A DNA stretch of 64,000 nucleotides. It comes from Chelativorans sp. Lineage in GTDB: Bacteria; Pseudomonadota; Alphaproteobacteria; Rhizobiales; Rhizobiaceae. Within the stretch, counting starts at the first letter, position 1, and each line of letters opens with the position of its first letter. Below the pieces are notes generated by a model. It made no database searches. It was not told the origin of the DNA and worked only from the letters and a program-made list of their open reading frames with translations. The position numbers and the translations under genes were made by a program. Of the stretch, positions 40,603 through 49,527 are shown in pieces. Location: contig NZ_JAPSLH010000003.1 in NCBI RefSeq assembly GCF_031180965.1, positions 124,001 through 188,000 on the forward strand, given 5' to 3'.

Positions 40603-42450
40603 ATGTTCAACTGGTTTGAAAGACGCTTGGAGCCCTTTCCGGCCGAGGAGCCGCAGGAGCCGCCCAGGACGCTGATAGCCTTCTGCCTGCACTATTCAAA
40701 GGCAGCACGCCCTCATCTGATCGCGAACGCGGTCCTCGCCGCCATGATCGCCATCGGCGAGGTATCGATGTTCTCCTTCGTCGGAAACATCGTCGACTGG
40801 CTGGCGGACCAAGACCGGGCCACCTTCCTCGAGACGGAGGGATGGAAGCTGGCGGGAATGGCGCTGGTCATCGCCGTCGTCCTGCCGGCAGTCGTCTGGC
40901 TGCATTCGCTGGTGCTGCACCAGACGCTGATGGGCAACTACCCGATGCGCATCCGCTGGCAGGTGCACCGCTACCTGCTGAAACAGTCCATGTCCTTTTA
41001 CCAGGACGAGTTCGCCGGACGTATCGCCACGAAGATGATGCAGACGGCGCTGGCCGTGCGCGAATGCGTCGTGAAGCTGATCGACGTGTTCAATTACGTG
41101 TCCGTCTACTTCACCGGCATGGTCATCATCGCCGCGTCGGCCGACCTGCGGCTGGCCGCGCCGCTGGCGGTCTGGCTCGTGTCCTATATCCTGCTGCTGC
41201 GCTACTTCATCCCCCGCTTGGGCAAGGTCTCGGAAGAGCAGGCGGACGCGCGCTCGATCATGACCGGCCGGGTGGTGGACAGCTACACCAACATCCAGAC
41301 GGTGAAGCTGTTTTCCCATGCGCGCCGGGAGGCGGCCTTCGCCCGCGACGGCATGACCGGCTTTCTCGACACCGCCTACCGCCAGATGCGGCTGATCACG
41401 AGCCTTTACGGTCTCCTCTACCTGCTCAATGCGCTCTGCCTCCTGGTGGTCAGCTCGCTTTCCATCTGGCTCTGGCTTGGGCAGGTGGTCACGATCGGCG
41501 CCGTCGCCACCGTGATCCCGTTGGTGCTGAGGCTCTGGGGCATGTCCCAGTGGATCATGTGGGAAATGACCATGCTGTTCGAGAACATCGGCACGGTGCA
41601 GGATGGCATCGCGTCGATCGCGCGTCCGCGCGTGGTGGAGGACAGGCCCGGCGCCAGGGAACTGCAGGTGCCGAGCGGCGAAATCATTTTCGACAAGATC
41701 CGCTTCCACTACGGCAAGAAGGGCGGCGTTATCGACGAGCTATCGCTGGTGATCCGCCCGGGCGAGAAAGTGGGCCTTGTGGGTCGGTCCGGGGCGGGAA
41801 AGTCGACGCTCGTCAACCTGCTGCTGCGCTTCTATGACCTCGAAAGCGGACGCATCCTGATCGACGGCACGGACATTTCCGAGGTGACCCAGGATTCGCT
41901 GCGCGCCCGGATCGGCGTGGTGACGCAGGACACCTCTCTGCTGCATCGCTCGGTACGCGACAACATCCTCTATGGGCGACCGGACGCCGATGACGATATG
42001 GTGAGGGAGGCGGCAAAAGCCGCCGCTGCACTGGATTTCATTGGGGGTCTGCACGACATTAAGGGACGGACCGGGTTCGATGCCCATGTGGGTGAGCGCG
42101 GCGTGAAACTCTCGGGCGGGCAGCGCCAGCGCGTAGCTATCGCCCGCGTCATGCTGAAGGACGCGCCGATCCTCATCCTGGACGAAGCGACTTCCGCGCT
42201 TGACTCGGAAGTAGAAGCGGCGATCCAGGAGAACCTCTACCGCCTCATGGAGGGCAAGACCGTGATCGCCATAGCCCACCGCCTTTCCACCATCGCCGCC
42301 ATGGACCGGCTGGTGGTGATGGACAATGGGCGAATCGTCGAGCAGGGCAATCATGAGGAACTGATCGCCCGCGGCGGCCTCTATGCCCAGCTCTGGCGGC
42401 GGCAGTCCGGCGGCTTCCTCGAACTCGAACCCGCGGAGGCGGCCGAGTGA
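40603..42450 (+). CDS. Half-size ABC exporter, permease-ATPase fusion, first of a pair
   Basis: A 615-residue protein with six membrane helices (about 35-330) fused to an ATPase domain. The ATPase has Walker A GRSGAGKST, Q-loop VVTQDTSLLHRSVRDNI, signature LSGGQRQRVAIARVML, Walker B ILILDEATSALDSE and H-loop AIAHRLSTI, all intact. The start ATG 40603 has GAGGACG before it. The stop overlaps the next ABC gene by GTGA, so a heterodimer with that protein is likely. Substrates of such type IV exporters include lipids, peptides and drugs; no clue here. Confidence 0.93.
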   Translation: MFNWFERRLEPFPAEEPQEPPRTLIAFCLHYSKAARPHLIANAVLAAMIAIGEVSMFSFVGNIVDWLADQDRATFLETEGWKLAGMALVIAVVLPAVVWLHSLVLHQTLMGNYPMRIRWQVHRYLLKQSMSFYQDEFAGRIATKMMQTALAVRECVVKLIDVFNYVSVYFTGMVIIAASADLRLAAPLAVWLVSYILLLRYFIPRLGKVSEEQADARSIMTGRVVDSYTNIQTVKLFSHARREAAFARDGMTGFLDTAYRQMRLITSLYGLLYLLNALCLLVVSSLSIWLWLGQVVTIGAVATVIPLVLRLWGMSQWIMWEMTMLFENIGTVQDGIASIARPRVVEDRPGARELQVPSGEIIFDKIRFHYGKKGGVIDELSLVIRPGEKVGLVGRSGAGKSTLVNLLLRFYDLESGRILIDGTDISEVTQDSLRARIGVVTQDTSLLHRSVRDNILYGRPDADDDMVREAAKAAAALDFIGGLHDIKGRTGFDAHVGERGVKLSGGQRQRVAIARVMLKDAPILILDEATSALDSEVEAAIQENLYRLMEGKTVIAIAHRLSTIAAMDRLVVMDNGRIVEQGNHEELIARGGLYAQLWRRQSGGFLELEPAEAAE

Positions 42451-44330
42451 GCGGAGAAGAGAAAAGACGGAGCGATTTCGCCGAAGGTCTCTGGCGCCGC
42501 GCCGAAGGGGCGATCGACCCCTTCGGCGACACGGAACGTGAAGTTCTCCCGGACAACGCTCGCGACTTCATCCTCTTTTTCGCCAAGCAGGCGAAATGGG
42601 CCTTCACCATGCTTCTGGTGGCCGGCGCCCTCTCCGCCGTCGTCGATGCCGGGCTTTACTGGGGCCTCGGCTGGCTGGTTGATCTGCTCGACCGTTCGTC
42701 CCCTGCTACGCTGCTCTCCGATCACTGGCCGCAGCTTGCCGCTCTGGCATTCTTCGTGCTCGTAATTCGCGCGGCGGTCATGATTGGCAATACGTTGGTG
42801 GAGCAGCAGGTCATCGCGCCTGCCTTCTACCAGCGCGTACGCTGGCAGGCATTCCGGCGCGTGATGGAGCAGCCCTACGAGTTCTACCAGAACGACTTCG
42901 CCGGCCGCATCGCCACCAAGATCCTGCAGGGCAGCCAGGCGACCGGCGACTTCATCACGACGACGCTCCAGACCATGTGGGGCTTCCTCACCTTCTTCGT
43001 TCTGGCCGGAACGATCCTCGCCACGCTGGACCCGCTGATGAGCGTGGTGCTGGTCGTCTGGTTCGTCTCCTACCTGGCGGTTGCCCGCTTTCTCCTCCCG
43101 CCCTTGCGCAGGGCCGGCCGGCGCACGGCGGACGAGGCGTCGGTGATGAACGGGCGCATGGTGGACGCTTTCACCAACATTATGGCCGTAAAACTGTTCG
43201 ACAGCGGACGGCGCGAGCACGGCTATGTGCGCGAAAGCATGACGCGCTATCTCGGCGCGCTTTGGGGCTTGGCGCGTGCGGTGACAAGGGTGCGCGCTGC
43301 TGTCGCCCTCATCAACGGCGTGATGATCACGGCGGTCGGCGCGCTCGCGGTGACGAGCTGGATGAACGGCAGCGCCACCACCGGCGAGATCGCGACCGTG
43401 ATGGGCCTGATGTTCCGGCTCAACCAGATGTCCGGCTATGTGATGTTCAACATCAACGGGCTCATCCGCGCCTATGCCACGGTGCAGGACGCGACGGGGA
43501 CCATTTCGCGCCCGCCGGCCATCCGCGACGCGCCGAACGCGCGTATCATGCCGCCCGCCCAAGGAGACATCCGGTTCGACAACGTCTCCTTCCACTATGG
43601 CCGCGAAGGCGGGATAATCGAAGCTTTGAACCTGCATATCCGCCCGGGCGAGCGCGTCGCTCTGGTGGGTCCCTCCGGAGCGGGCAAGACGACGATCGTC
43701 AACCTGCTGCTGCGCCTCTTCGACGTGGAAGACGGGCGCATCCTGCTCGACGGCCAGGATATCCGGGAGGTGACGCAGGCATCGCTCCGGAGCCAGTTCG
43801 GCGTGGTCAGCCAGGAGCCGATCCTGATGCACCGCTCGATCCGCGACAACATCGCCTATGGCCGGCCCGGCGCAAGCGAGGTGGAGATCATCGCCGCCGC
43901 CAGGCGCGCCTCGGCGCATGACTTCATCCTGGGCGTGAAGGATCCGAGCGGCCGAACCGGCTACGATGCCCATGTGGGCGAGCGCGGCGTGAAGCTTTCG
44001 GGCGGGCAGCGCCAGCGCATCGCGATCGCCCGCATGATGTTGAAGAACGCGCCGATCCTCATCCTTGACGAGGCGACCTCCTCGCTCGATTCGGAGATCG
44101 AGGCGGCGATCCAGGACAATCTGGAGAACTTGATGGAAGGAAAGACGGTGCTGGCCATTGCGCACCGCCTGTCGACCATCGCCGCGCTCGACCGGCTGAT
44201 CGTGCTCGACCATGGGCGCATCGTCGAGGAAGGCACGCATGACGAGCTGACCCGGCGGGGCGGCCTTTATGCGAAGCTCTGGAAGCGCCAATCCGGCGGG
44301 TTTCTCGAAGGCCGGCTCGCGGCAGAGTAG
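42447..44330 (+). CDS. Half-size ABC exporter, permease-ATPase fusion, second of a pair
   Basis: A 627-residue partner of the gene before it; about half of the residues are shared by eye in the ATPase domain. It has six membrane helices (about 45-340) and an ATPase with Walker A GPSGAGKTT, Q-loop VVSQEPILMHRSIRDNI, signature LSGGQRQRIAIARMML, Walker B ILILDEATSSLDSE and H-loop AIAHRLSTI. Both ATP sites of a dimer should work, as no key residue is degenerate in either protein. The start is GTG 42447, overlapping the previous stop. It ends ten bases before the stop of a small gene on the other strand. Confidence 0.93.
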   Translation: MSGEEKRRSDFAEGLWRRAEGAIDPFGDTEREVLPDNARDFILFFAKQAKWAFTMLLVAGALSAVVDAGLYWGLGWLVDLLDRSSPATLLSDHWPQLAALAFFVLVIRAAVMIGNTLVEQQVIAPAFYQRVRWQAFRRVMEQPYEFYQNDFAGRIATKILQGSQATGDFITTTLQTMWGFLTFFVLAGTILATLDPLMSVVLVVWFVSYLAVARFLLPPLRRAGRRTADEASVMNGRMVDAFTNIMAVKLFDSGRREHGYVRESMTRYLGALWGLARAVTRVRAAVALINGVMITAVGALAVTSWMNGSATTGEIATVMGLMFRLNQMSGYVMFNINGLIRAYATVQDATGTISRPPAIRDAPNARIMPPAQGDIRFDNVSFHYGREGGIIEALNLHIRPGERVALVGPSGAGKTTIVNLLLRLFDVEDGRILLDGQDIREVTQASLRSQFGVVSQEPILMHRSIRDNIAYGRPGASEVEIIAAARRASAHDFILGVKDPSGRTGYDAHVGERGVKLSGGQRQRIAIARMMLKNAPILILDEATSSLDSEIEAAIQDNLENLMEGKTVLAIAHRLSTIAALDRLIVLDHGRIVEEGTHDELTRRGGLYAKLWKRQSGGFLEGRLAAE

Positions 44331-44339
44331 AGCCGGCAA

Positions 44340-44549
44340 TCAGGTGCGCTCAGTGTTCTCGGCGCAATCCGCGCGCGCATGCAGTCCTGCCAAGGGCAGA
44401 TCGGCGATCTCACGCGGGCTCATGACCGCAAGCGCCGGGTGGGAGAGCGGGTCGCGGCGCCATTGCTCGGCGTCTCCCGCAGCCTCGCGCCAAGGCTCGA
44501 GCGCGCCTCGCCGGAGCAATTTCAGAGGCCTCAAGAAAACCTGCAGCAT
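44340..44549 (-). CDS. Small DUF1127-like protein
   Basis: A 69-residue protein, MLQVFLRPLKLLRRGALEPWREAA and later ALAVMSPREIADLPLAGL. The second half resembles the DUF1127 pattern in which an arginine-rich helix is followed by a short L-DR-DL-I-L-like end; the fit is partial. DUF1127 proteins in alphaproteobacteria include RNA-binding or regulator-like small proteins and can affect phosphate and central metabolism. The start ATG 44549 has GGAGAA at the correct distance. It is divergent from the LysR gene, with 91 bases between starts, which makes it a likely target. Confidence 0.6.
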   Translation of the reverse strand: MLQVFLRPLKLLRRGALEPWREAAGDAEQWRRDPLSHPALAVMSPREIADLPLAGLHARADCAENTERT

Positions 44550-44640
44550 GGCTCGTTCTCCTTTTCCGTGCGCCAAGAAATCCGCCCGGTCGCGTGGGAT
44601 TTCAATGGAGAATGGTTGCGCATTGCTTTAGAAAAACTGC

Positions 44641-45540
44641 ATGAAGAACCTGAACCGGGTGCACTTGAACGGCCTGAGGGCGGCGGAGGCGGTCCTGCGG
44701 CTCGGCTCGCTGGCAGCGGCCGCCGATGAACTCGGCGTCACGATAGGCGCGGTGAGCCAGCACATAATCCGATGCGAGGAGCAGCTTGGGCGCGCGCTGT
44801 TCGACCGCAGGGGGCGCGGCTTGCAGCCGACCGCCTTCGGCCGGCAGGTCGCGGGGCTGTTGAGCGAGGGCTTTGGCCGGCTGGAAGAGGCGGTCGCCTT
44901 GTCGCGGCGCCATTCCGACACCTTGCTCACGATTTCCGTAGCGCCGGTCTTTGCGTCCAAATGGCTGGTGCCGAGGCTGGCCCGCTTCTCCAGCCTGCAT
45001 CCGGAGCTGCGCATCCGCCTCGATGCTTCCATCGCGCTCGTCAATCTTGATGCTTCCGATGTGGACCTTGCAATCCGCGTCGGCGAAGGCGGCTGGCCCG
45101 ACGTCAAGGCGGAGCCGGTCCTCGCCCAGGAGATTTTTCCCGTCTGCGCGCCGGCCCTCGCCGACAAGCTGAGGGAGCCGCGGGACATCATGCGCGTGCC
45201 CATCGTGCGGGACGCCAACTCCACGATCAGCTGGGACGTCTGGCTCTCCCCGCTCGGACTCAGCGAAAAGGATCTGCGCGAGGGCGACAGTTTTACCGAC
45301 GCGTCGCTCGCCCTCGATGCCGCAATCGGCGGCCAGGGCGTGATGCTCGCCTGGCCCACCCTTGCCCACGATGCCCTGTCGGCGGGCCTTCTGGTGCGTC
45401 CCTTCAGGCAGCTGGCGCGAACCCGGTTCAGCTATTTCCTCGTCACCTCGAACAATCGTGCCGAGCCCAGAAAGGTCAAGGCTTTCAAGGCGTGGCTGCG
45501 CGAGGAGATCGCCGCGACCGCCCAAAATTACAGATCGTGA
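44641..45540 (+). CDS. LysR family transcriptional regulator (GcvA-like)
   Basis: A 299-residue regulator. Residues 1-65 are a LysR-type helix-turn-helix: LNGLRAAEAVLRLGSLAAAADELGVTIGAVSQHIIRCEEQLGRALFDRRGRGLQPT. The rest is a periplasmic-binding-protein-like ligand domain (TISVAPVFASKWLVPRLARFSSLHPELRIRLDASI...VDLAIRVGEGGWP) of the GcvA/AmpR subgroup. It is likely to bind near its own start and to regulate the divergent small gene. The start ATG 44641 gives MKNLNRVHLNGLRAAEAV. The effector is unknown. Confidence 0.93.
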   Translation: MKNLNRVHLNGLRAAEAVLRLGSLAAAADELGVTIGAVSQHIIRCEEQLGRALFDRRGRGLQPTAFGRQVAGLLSEGFGRLEEAVALSRRHSDTLLTISVAPVFASKWLVPRLARFSSLHPELRIRLDASIALVNLDASDVDLAIRVGEGGWPDVKAEPVLAQEIFPVCAPALADKLREPRDIMRVPIVRDANSTISWDVWLSPLGLSEKDLREGDSFTDASLALDAAIGGQGVMLAWPTLAHDALSAGLLVRPFRQLARTRFSYFLVTSNNRAEPRKVKAFKAWLREEIAATAQNYRS

Positions 45541-45616
45541 TCTTGCCGCCGGGCACCTCCGGACCAGATATCTGCTATGGTGCAGACAGAACTGAGCCAA
45601 AAGGAGGAAGTGACCG

Positions 45617-45802
45617 ATGAAGGAATTTCATTGCGGATCCCTCGTCCCCGGCTGCGAATGGCACACGCGCCATGAGGAGGAGGCCGAGGTCATCCGCCGC
45701 GCCGTGGAGCATATGCGCGAGGTGCACGGGGAGACGATCATCCGCGAGAGCATGGTCGAGGCCATCCGCTCCCGGGTGGTTCAGCAGCAGGACGCCGCCT
45801 GA
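45617..45802 (+). CDS. DUF1059 family protein
   Basis: A 61-residue protein, MKEFHCGSLVPGCEWHTRHEEEAEVIRRAVEHMREVHGE. The FHCG..VPGC pattern with two cysteines and a following pair of histidines (HTRH, HMREVH) is that of DUF1059, a small family with a possible zinc-ribbon-like site. Function unknown. The ATG 45617 has AGGAGG at 45602-45607. It stands 76 bases after the LysR gene and is convergent with pcnB; a hairpin at 45828-45845 may end it. Confidence 0.9.
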   Translation: MKEFHCGSLVPGCEWHTRHEEEAEVIRRAVEHMREVHGETIIRESMVEAIRSRVVQQQDAA

Positions 45803-45821
45803 GCGGCTGACGCATGAAAGA

Positions 45822-47084
45822 TCACGAGGGCGCCTGCGGGCGCCCTTCGACATTCCGGAGCAATTGCTCACGCGAGAGCGTGAAGCCGGAGGCGATCCAT
45901 CTATCCTCCAGTTGGCCCAGCATCCTTCCGATCTCCTCACCGGGCGCGAAGCCAAGCTCGACCAAGTCCTTGCCGCGAACCGGAAATGCCGGTTTTTTCC
46001 AGCGTAGTGCAATGTCGAGCAGGCGCCGGAAGCCTGCCGCCTCGATCAGCGCCTTGTCGCTGTCGGGCGCCCGGGCGCGGGCGGCGGCAAGCGCAAGGCG
46101 CAGGCGCCATTCGATGCCCTTCTGCTCGGCCCGGTAAAGGCTTTTCAGGAAATCCGCCTCCTTGAGCGAGGCGTCGGGCAGCGGGGCCTCGGCCCAGGCG
46201 ACGAGCATCGCCGTCTCGGCCTTGGAAAAGCGCAGGCGCTCGGCAAGCCCGCTCACGCGCGCCGGATCGGGGGGAAGAATGGCGGCGAGCCGCAGCAGCG
46301 GCTCCACGGGCCAGCCAAAAACCCGCTCGGCCTCCACGAGCGCGTGGATGGCATCGATGCCCCATTTCTCACTTTCCGGCAGGACGGCGGTGAGCACGCC
46401 GGTCTGCCGCATCCAGAGCAGCGTACGCGCGGGATCGGGGGCCCCCAGCAGCTTCTTCAGCTCCATCCACACGCGCTCGACGGAAAGATGGGCAAGCCCC
46501 TCCTTCAGGCGGGCGCAGGCCTTGAGCCCCTCGGCGTCCGGTCTGCCCGAACCGTACCAGGCGAAGAAACGGAAGAAGCGCAGGATGCGGAGGTAATCCT
46601 CCCGTATGCGGGTCTCCGGATCGCCGATGAAGCGGAGGGTGCGCGCGCGAAGATCGGCAAGGCCGCCGACGAGGTCGACCACGCTCCCGTCAGCTTCGGC
46701 ATAAAGCGCATTGATCGTAAAATCGCGCCGTTCGGCATCCGCCTTCCAGTCGCGCCCGAAGACCACGCGCGCGTGCCGCCCGAAGGTCTCAACATCGGCG
46801 CGCAGCGTGGTCACTTCGTAGGCCCTCCCCATGGCTATGACCGTGATGGTCCCGTGCTCATAACCTGTCGGCACCACCTTGAAGCCGGCGTCCTCGGCGC
46901 GTCGCATCGTGTCGTCGGGCAGCGTCGTCGTCGCAATATCGATGTCCGTCACCGGCTCGCCCAGAAGCGTGTTGCGGACGGCACCGCCGGCGATCCGCGC
47001 CTGCTCGCCACCTTCAGTAAGCGCCGCCAGCAGAACCTGCAGGCCGCGATGCTTGAGCCATGCCGCGTCGGCGATGCTGGTCAT
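45822..47084 (-). CDS. CCA-adding tRNA nucleotidyltransferase / poly(A) polymerase family protein
   Basis: A 420-residue class II nucleotidyltransferase. The N-terminal head has GGAVRNTLLGEPVTDIDIATTTLPDD, with the catalytic DxD, then the RRDFTINALYAEADGSVVDLVGGLADL neck motif and RIREDYLRILRFFRFFAWYG (ERxxxE-type region). In alphaproteobacteria this type repairs or adds the CCA end of tRNA, though relatives can act as poly(A) polymerase. The start is ATG 47084. The stop lies inside a hairpin shared with the convergent DUF1059 gene. It overlaps the NUDIX gene by four bases in a three-gene operon (DUF1285, NUDIX, this). Confidence 0.94.
   Translation of the reverse strand: MTSIADAAWLKHRGLQVLLAALTEGGEQARIAGGAVRNTLLGEPVTDIDIATTTLPDDTMRRAEDAGFKVVPTGYEHGTITVIAMGRAYEVTTLRADVETFGRHARVVFGRDWKADAERRDFTINALYAEADGSVVDLVGGLADLRARTLRFIGDPETRIREDYLRILRFFRFFAWYGSGRPDAEGLKACARLKEGLAHLSVERVWMELKKLLGAPDPARTLLWMRQTGVLTAVLPESEKWGIDAIHALVEAERVFGWPVEPLLRLAAILPPDPARVSGLAERLRFSKAETAMLVAWAEAPLPDASLKEADFLKSLYRAEQKGIEWRLRLALAAARARAPDSDKALIEAAGFRRLLDIALRWKKPAFPVRGKDLVELGFAPGEEIGRMLGQLEDRWIASGFTLSREQLLRNVEGRPQAPS
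45828..45845. terminator. Hairpin between DUF1059 and the CCA-type gene
   Basis: GGGCGCC, loop TGCG, GGCGCCC: a perfect 7-pair stem 25 bases after the DUF1059 stop and inside the last codons of the gene on the other strand. Only TT follows, so termination is uncertain in both directions. Confidence 0.4.
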
Positions 47085-47722
47085 CGGGCGTACAGCCTTT
47101 CATAGAGCATGTGCAGAATGCCCGCCGTGACTCCCCATATGAAGCGATCGCCGTAAGGTATTGTATAGAAGAACCTTTCCCTTTCCTTCCAGATCCGGCT
47201 GTCGCGCCGGTGATTGGCGGGATCCATGAGGAATGAGAGCGGCACCTCGAAGACCGTCTCCACCTCCTCCGGATTGATCGTCAGGATGAAGCCGGGCCGG
47301 ACGATGCCGAGAATCGGGCGGATGCGATAGCCGCTGCCGGTCACGTAATCGGGCATGCGGCCGACCACGTCGACAAAGGAAGGATCGAGCCCAATCTCCT
47401 CTTCCGCCTCGCGCAGCGCGGCATGTTCGGGCGAGGCGTCTGTCGGGTCGATGCGCCCGCCGGGGAACGCCACCTGTCCGGAATGGCTGCGCAGATGGGC
47501 GGCGCGCTCGGTGAGGATGACGGTCGCTTCCTGGCCGTGGTCCACGACAGGCACGAGCACGGCCGCGTCATGCAGGCGATCGCGCACGATCAGATCCTTG
47601 AGATCGGGGTTGAGGCGGTGGTCGCCATAGGCGTCGGAGGCAAGATCCGGATCCTGCGCGGCGGCCCGGCGGCGGAACTCCGCAGCGGAAAAGACCGGCT
47701 TTGCAGTGGCTTCCATGCTCAT
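47081..47722 (-). CDS. NUDIX hydrolase, CoA pyrophosphatase (NudL/YeaB type)
   Basis: A 213-residue enzyme. The Nudix box is GGRIDPTDASPEHAALREAEEEIGL, in which REAEEEIGL gives the G-x5-E-x7-REUXEEXGU pattern. The upstream RAAHLRSHSGQVAFPGGRIDPTD element is the CoA-specific signature of this branch (NudL, UPF0035). It cleaves the pyrophosphate of CoA or its oxidised forms. The C-terminal VPLSFLMDPANHRR...FFYTIPYGDRFIWGVTAGILHML is typical. It overlaps both neighbours by four bases (47081-47084, 47719-47722), the usual order in rhizobia with DUF1285 and a CCA-type gene. Confidence 0.95.
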   Translation of the reverse strand: MSMEATAKPVFSAAEFRRRAAAQDPDLASDAYGDHRLNPDLKDLIVRDRLHDAAVLVPVVDHGQEATVILTERAAHLRSHSGQVAFPGGRIDPTDASPEHAALREAEEEIGLDPSFVDVVGRMPDYVTGSGYRIRPILGIVRPGFILTINPEEVETVFEVPLSFLMDPANHRRDSRIWKERERFFYTIPYGDRFIWGVTAGILHMLYERLYAR

Positions 47723-48357
47723 CCGGCGAGCGCCTCGAGCACGTCCACCGGCATTACGGGGAAGACCGCGCCTTTGGAGCGGACGGCGAAGACGCGCCGG
47801 CCGCCGATCTCAACCTCCTCGCCGAGCGCCATGAGCTCGTAGGTCACCGCACGCGCGACCAGCGCCTCGAGCCGCCCGCGCACATGGAGGTAAGGCTTCG
47901 TGCCGCCGGATGCCGGCTCCTCGACGAAGCGGATGGGGTGGTCCGGCCCGGCCTCCACCACGTCCCCCACATTGGTGCGGAAAGTGAGGACCTGATCCTC
48001 GCCCTGCCCCGTCGCCGCCATTTCGACGGCGACGAAGGGAGCGTCCTCTACCCGGATGCCGACTTTCTCCACGGGTGTGACGAGATAGGTCTTGCCGTCC
48101 TCGTCCTTGCGCAGGACCGAGGAGAAGAGCTGCACCAGCGGCATCCGGCCGATGGGCGTGCCGAGGTAAAACCATGTGCCGTCCGCCCGGATTTCCATGT
48201 CGAGATCGCCGCAGAAAGGCGGATTCCAGCGCTCGACGGGCGGGGCGCCTTTTCCCGCCCTTGTCGCGCGCGCGACGAGGGCGGACAAGGCAGCGGCATC
48301 GGCCGCCCCCGGGAGCGCCGTCCGATCCGTTCCGCTGTCCCTGCTTTCTCCTGTCAT
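47719..48357 (-). CDS. DUF1285 family protein
   Basis: A 212-residue soluble protein. The pattern PPVERWNPPFCGDLDMEIRADGTWFYLGTPIGRMPLVQLFSSVLRKDEDGKTYLVTPVEKVGIRVEDAPFVAVEM is the hallmark of DUF1285; the FRTNVGDVVEAGPDHPIRF and YLHVRGRLEALVARAVTYEL blocks complete it. Function unknown. The start ATG 48357 (MTGESRDSG) is taken; a GTG six bases upstream is in frame. First gene of the DUF1285-NUDIX-CCA operon, divergent from the moxR operon with 136 bases between starts. Confidence 0.94.
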   Translation of the reverse strand: MTGESRDSGTDRTALPGAADAAALSALVARATRAGKGAPPVERWNPPFCGDLDMEIRADGTWFYLGTPIGRMPLVQLFSSVLRKDEDGKTYLVTPVEKVGIRVEDAPFVAVEMAATGQGEDQVLTFRTNVGDVVEAGPDHPIRFVEEPASGGTKPYLHVRGRLEALVARAVTYELMALGEEVEIGGRRVFAVRSKGAVFPVMPVDVLEALAG

Positions 48358-48493
48358 GGCCACGAAATAGTCACTGTTGTTCGGCTTGTCAGCCTTGCGG
48401 ACTCACTTAAGTTTTCAGCGAGGTGGGCCCGCTGCGATTCCTGTGCCAGTATCGCAATCATTGCCGCTTCGGCAAAGCCAAGGACAAGGCCGC

Positions 48494-49516
48494 ATGAGCA
48501 TCATTGCCAGGGACCAGCAGACCAATCTGAAAGTCGCAAGCGACAAGGACATGGTGGCCGAAGCCGAGGCCGCCCTTGCCGACATCGCGCGCATTCGCGA
48601 GGGCGTGGGCATGGTGATCTTCGGCCAGGAAGCGGTGATCGAGCGTGTGCTCGTGGCACTCCTGGCGGGCGGCCATGCGCTGCTCGTCGGCGTGCCCGGC
48701 CTGGCCAAGACGAAGCTGGTGGAAACGCTGGGCGTGGTGCTCGGGCTCGACGCCCGGCGCGTCCAGTTCACGCCGGACCTGATGCCGTCCGATATCCTCG
48801 GCTCGGAGGTGATGGAGCAGGACGAGAACGGCCGCCGCTCCTTCCGCTTCCTGCCCGGCCCGATCTTCGCCCAGCTTCTGATGGCGGACGAGATCAACCG
48901 TGCAAGCCCGCGCACCCAGTCCGCCCTGCTGCAGTCCATGCAGGAATACCACGTGACCGTCGCCGGCCAGCGGCACGATCTTCCCTCGCCCTTCCACGTG
49001 CTGGCGACGCAGAACCCGCTAGAGCAGGAAGGTACCTATCCGCTGCCGGAAGCGCAGCTCGACCGCTTCCTGATGCAGGTCGATATCCTCTATCCCGAGC
49101 TCGATGCCGAGCGCCGCATTCTTCTGGAGACCACCGGCACTGGCGAGGCAAGGCCGGCGAACGTGCTTTCGCCCGAGCGGCTGAAGGAGATCCAACTGCT
49201 GATCCGCCGCATGCCCGTTCCTGAAAGCGTGGTGGAGGCGATCCTGGCACTGGTGCGTTCTGCCCGGCCGGGCGCCGGGCACCCGGAGACCGACCGCCAT
49301 GTGAGCTGGGGTCCGGGCCCTCGCGCCAGCCAGGCGCTGACCCTTTGCGCCCGCGCCCGCGCCCTCTATGACGGCCGGCTAGCGCCTTCGGTTGACGACG
49401 TGCGCGCGCTGGCCGAGCCCGTGCTGCAGCACCGCATGGCACTCACCTTCGCCGCGCGTGCCGAGGGCATGACCGTGCGTGACGTCATCGCACGGCTCGT
49501 GAAGGGACTCGGCTAA
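48494..49516 (+). CDS. MoxR family AAA+ ATPase
   Basis: A 340-residue AAA+ ATPase. Walker A is GVPGLAKTK, Walker B is LLMADEINRASPR, sensor 1 is TQNPLEQEGTYPLPEAQLDRFL and the C-terminal lid begins near PVPESVVEAIL. MoxR ATPases act as chaperones for proteins with von Willebrand factor A (VWA) domains; three such or related proteins follow in the operon. The start ATG 48494 (MSIIARDQQ) is chosen; the longer frame starts within the DUF1285 promoter region. The DUF58 gene starts 11 bases after its stop. Confidence 0.95.
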   Translation: MSIIARDQQTNLKVASDKDMVAEAEAALADIARIREGVGMVIFGQEAVIERVLVALLAGGHALLVGVPGLAKTKLVETLGVVLGLDARRVQFTPDLMPSDILGSEVMEQDENGRRSFRFLPGPIFAQLLMADEINRASPRTQSALLQSMQEYHVTVAGQRHDLPSPFHVLATQNPLEQEGTYPLPEAQLDRFLMQVDILYPELDAERRILLETTGTGEARPANVLSPERLKEIQLLIRRMPVPESVVEAILALVRSARPGAGHPETDRHVSWGPGPRASQALTLCARARALYDGRLAPSVDDVRALAEPVLQHRMALTFAARAEGMTVRDVIARLVKGLG

Positions 49517-49527
49517 GGCACGTCTGA

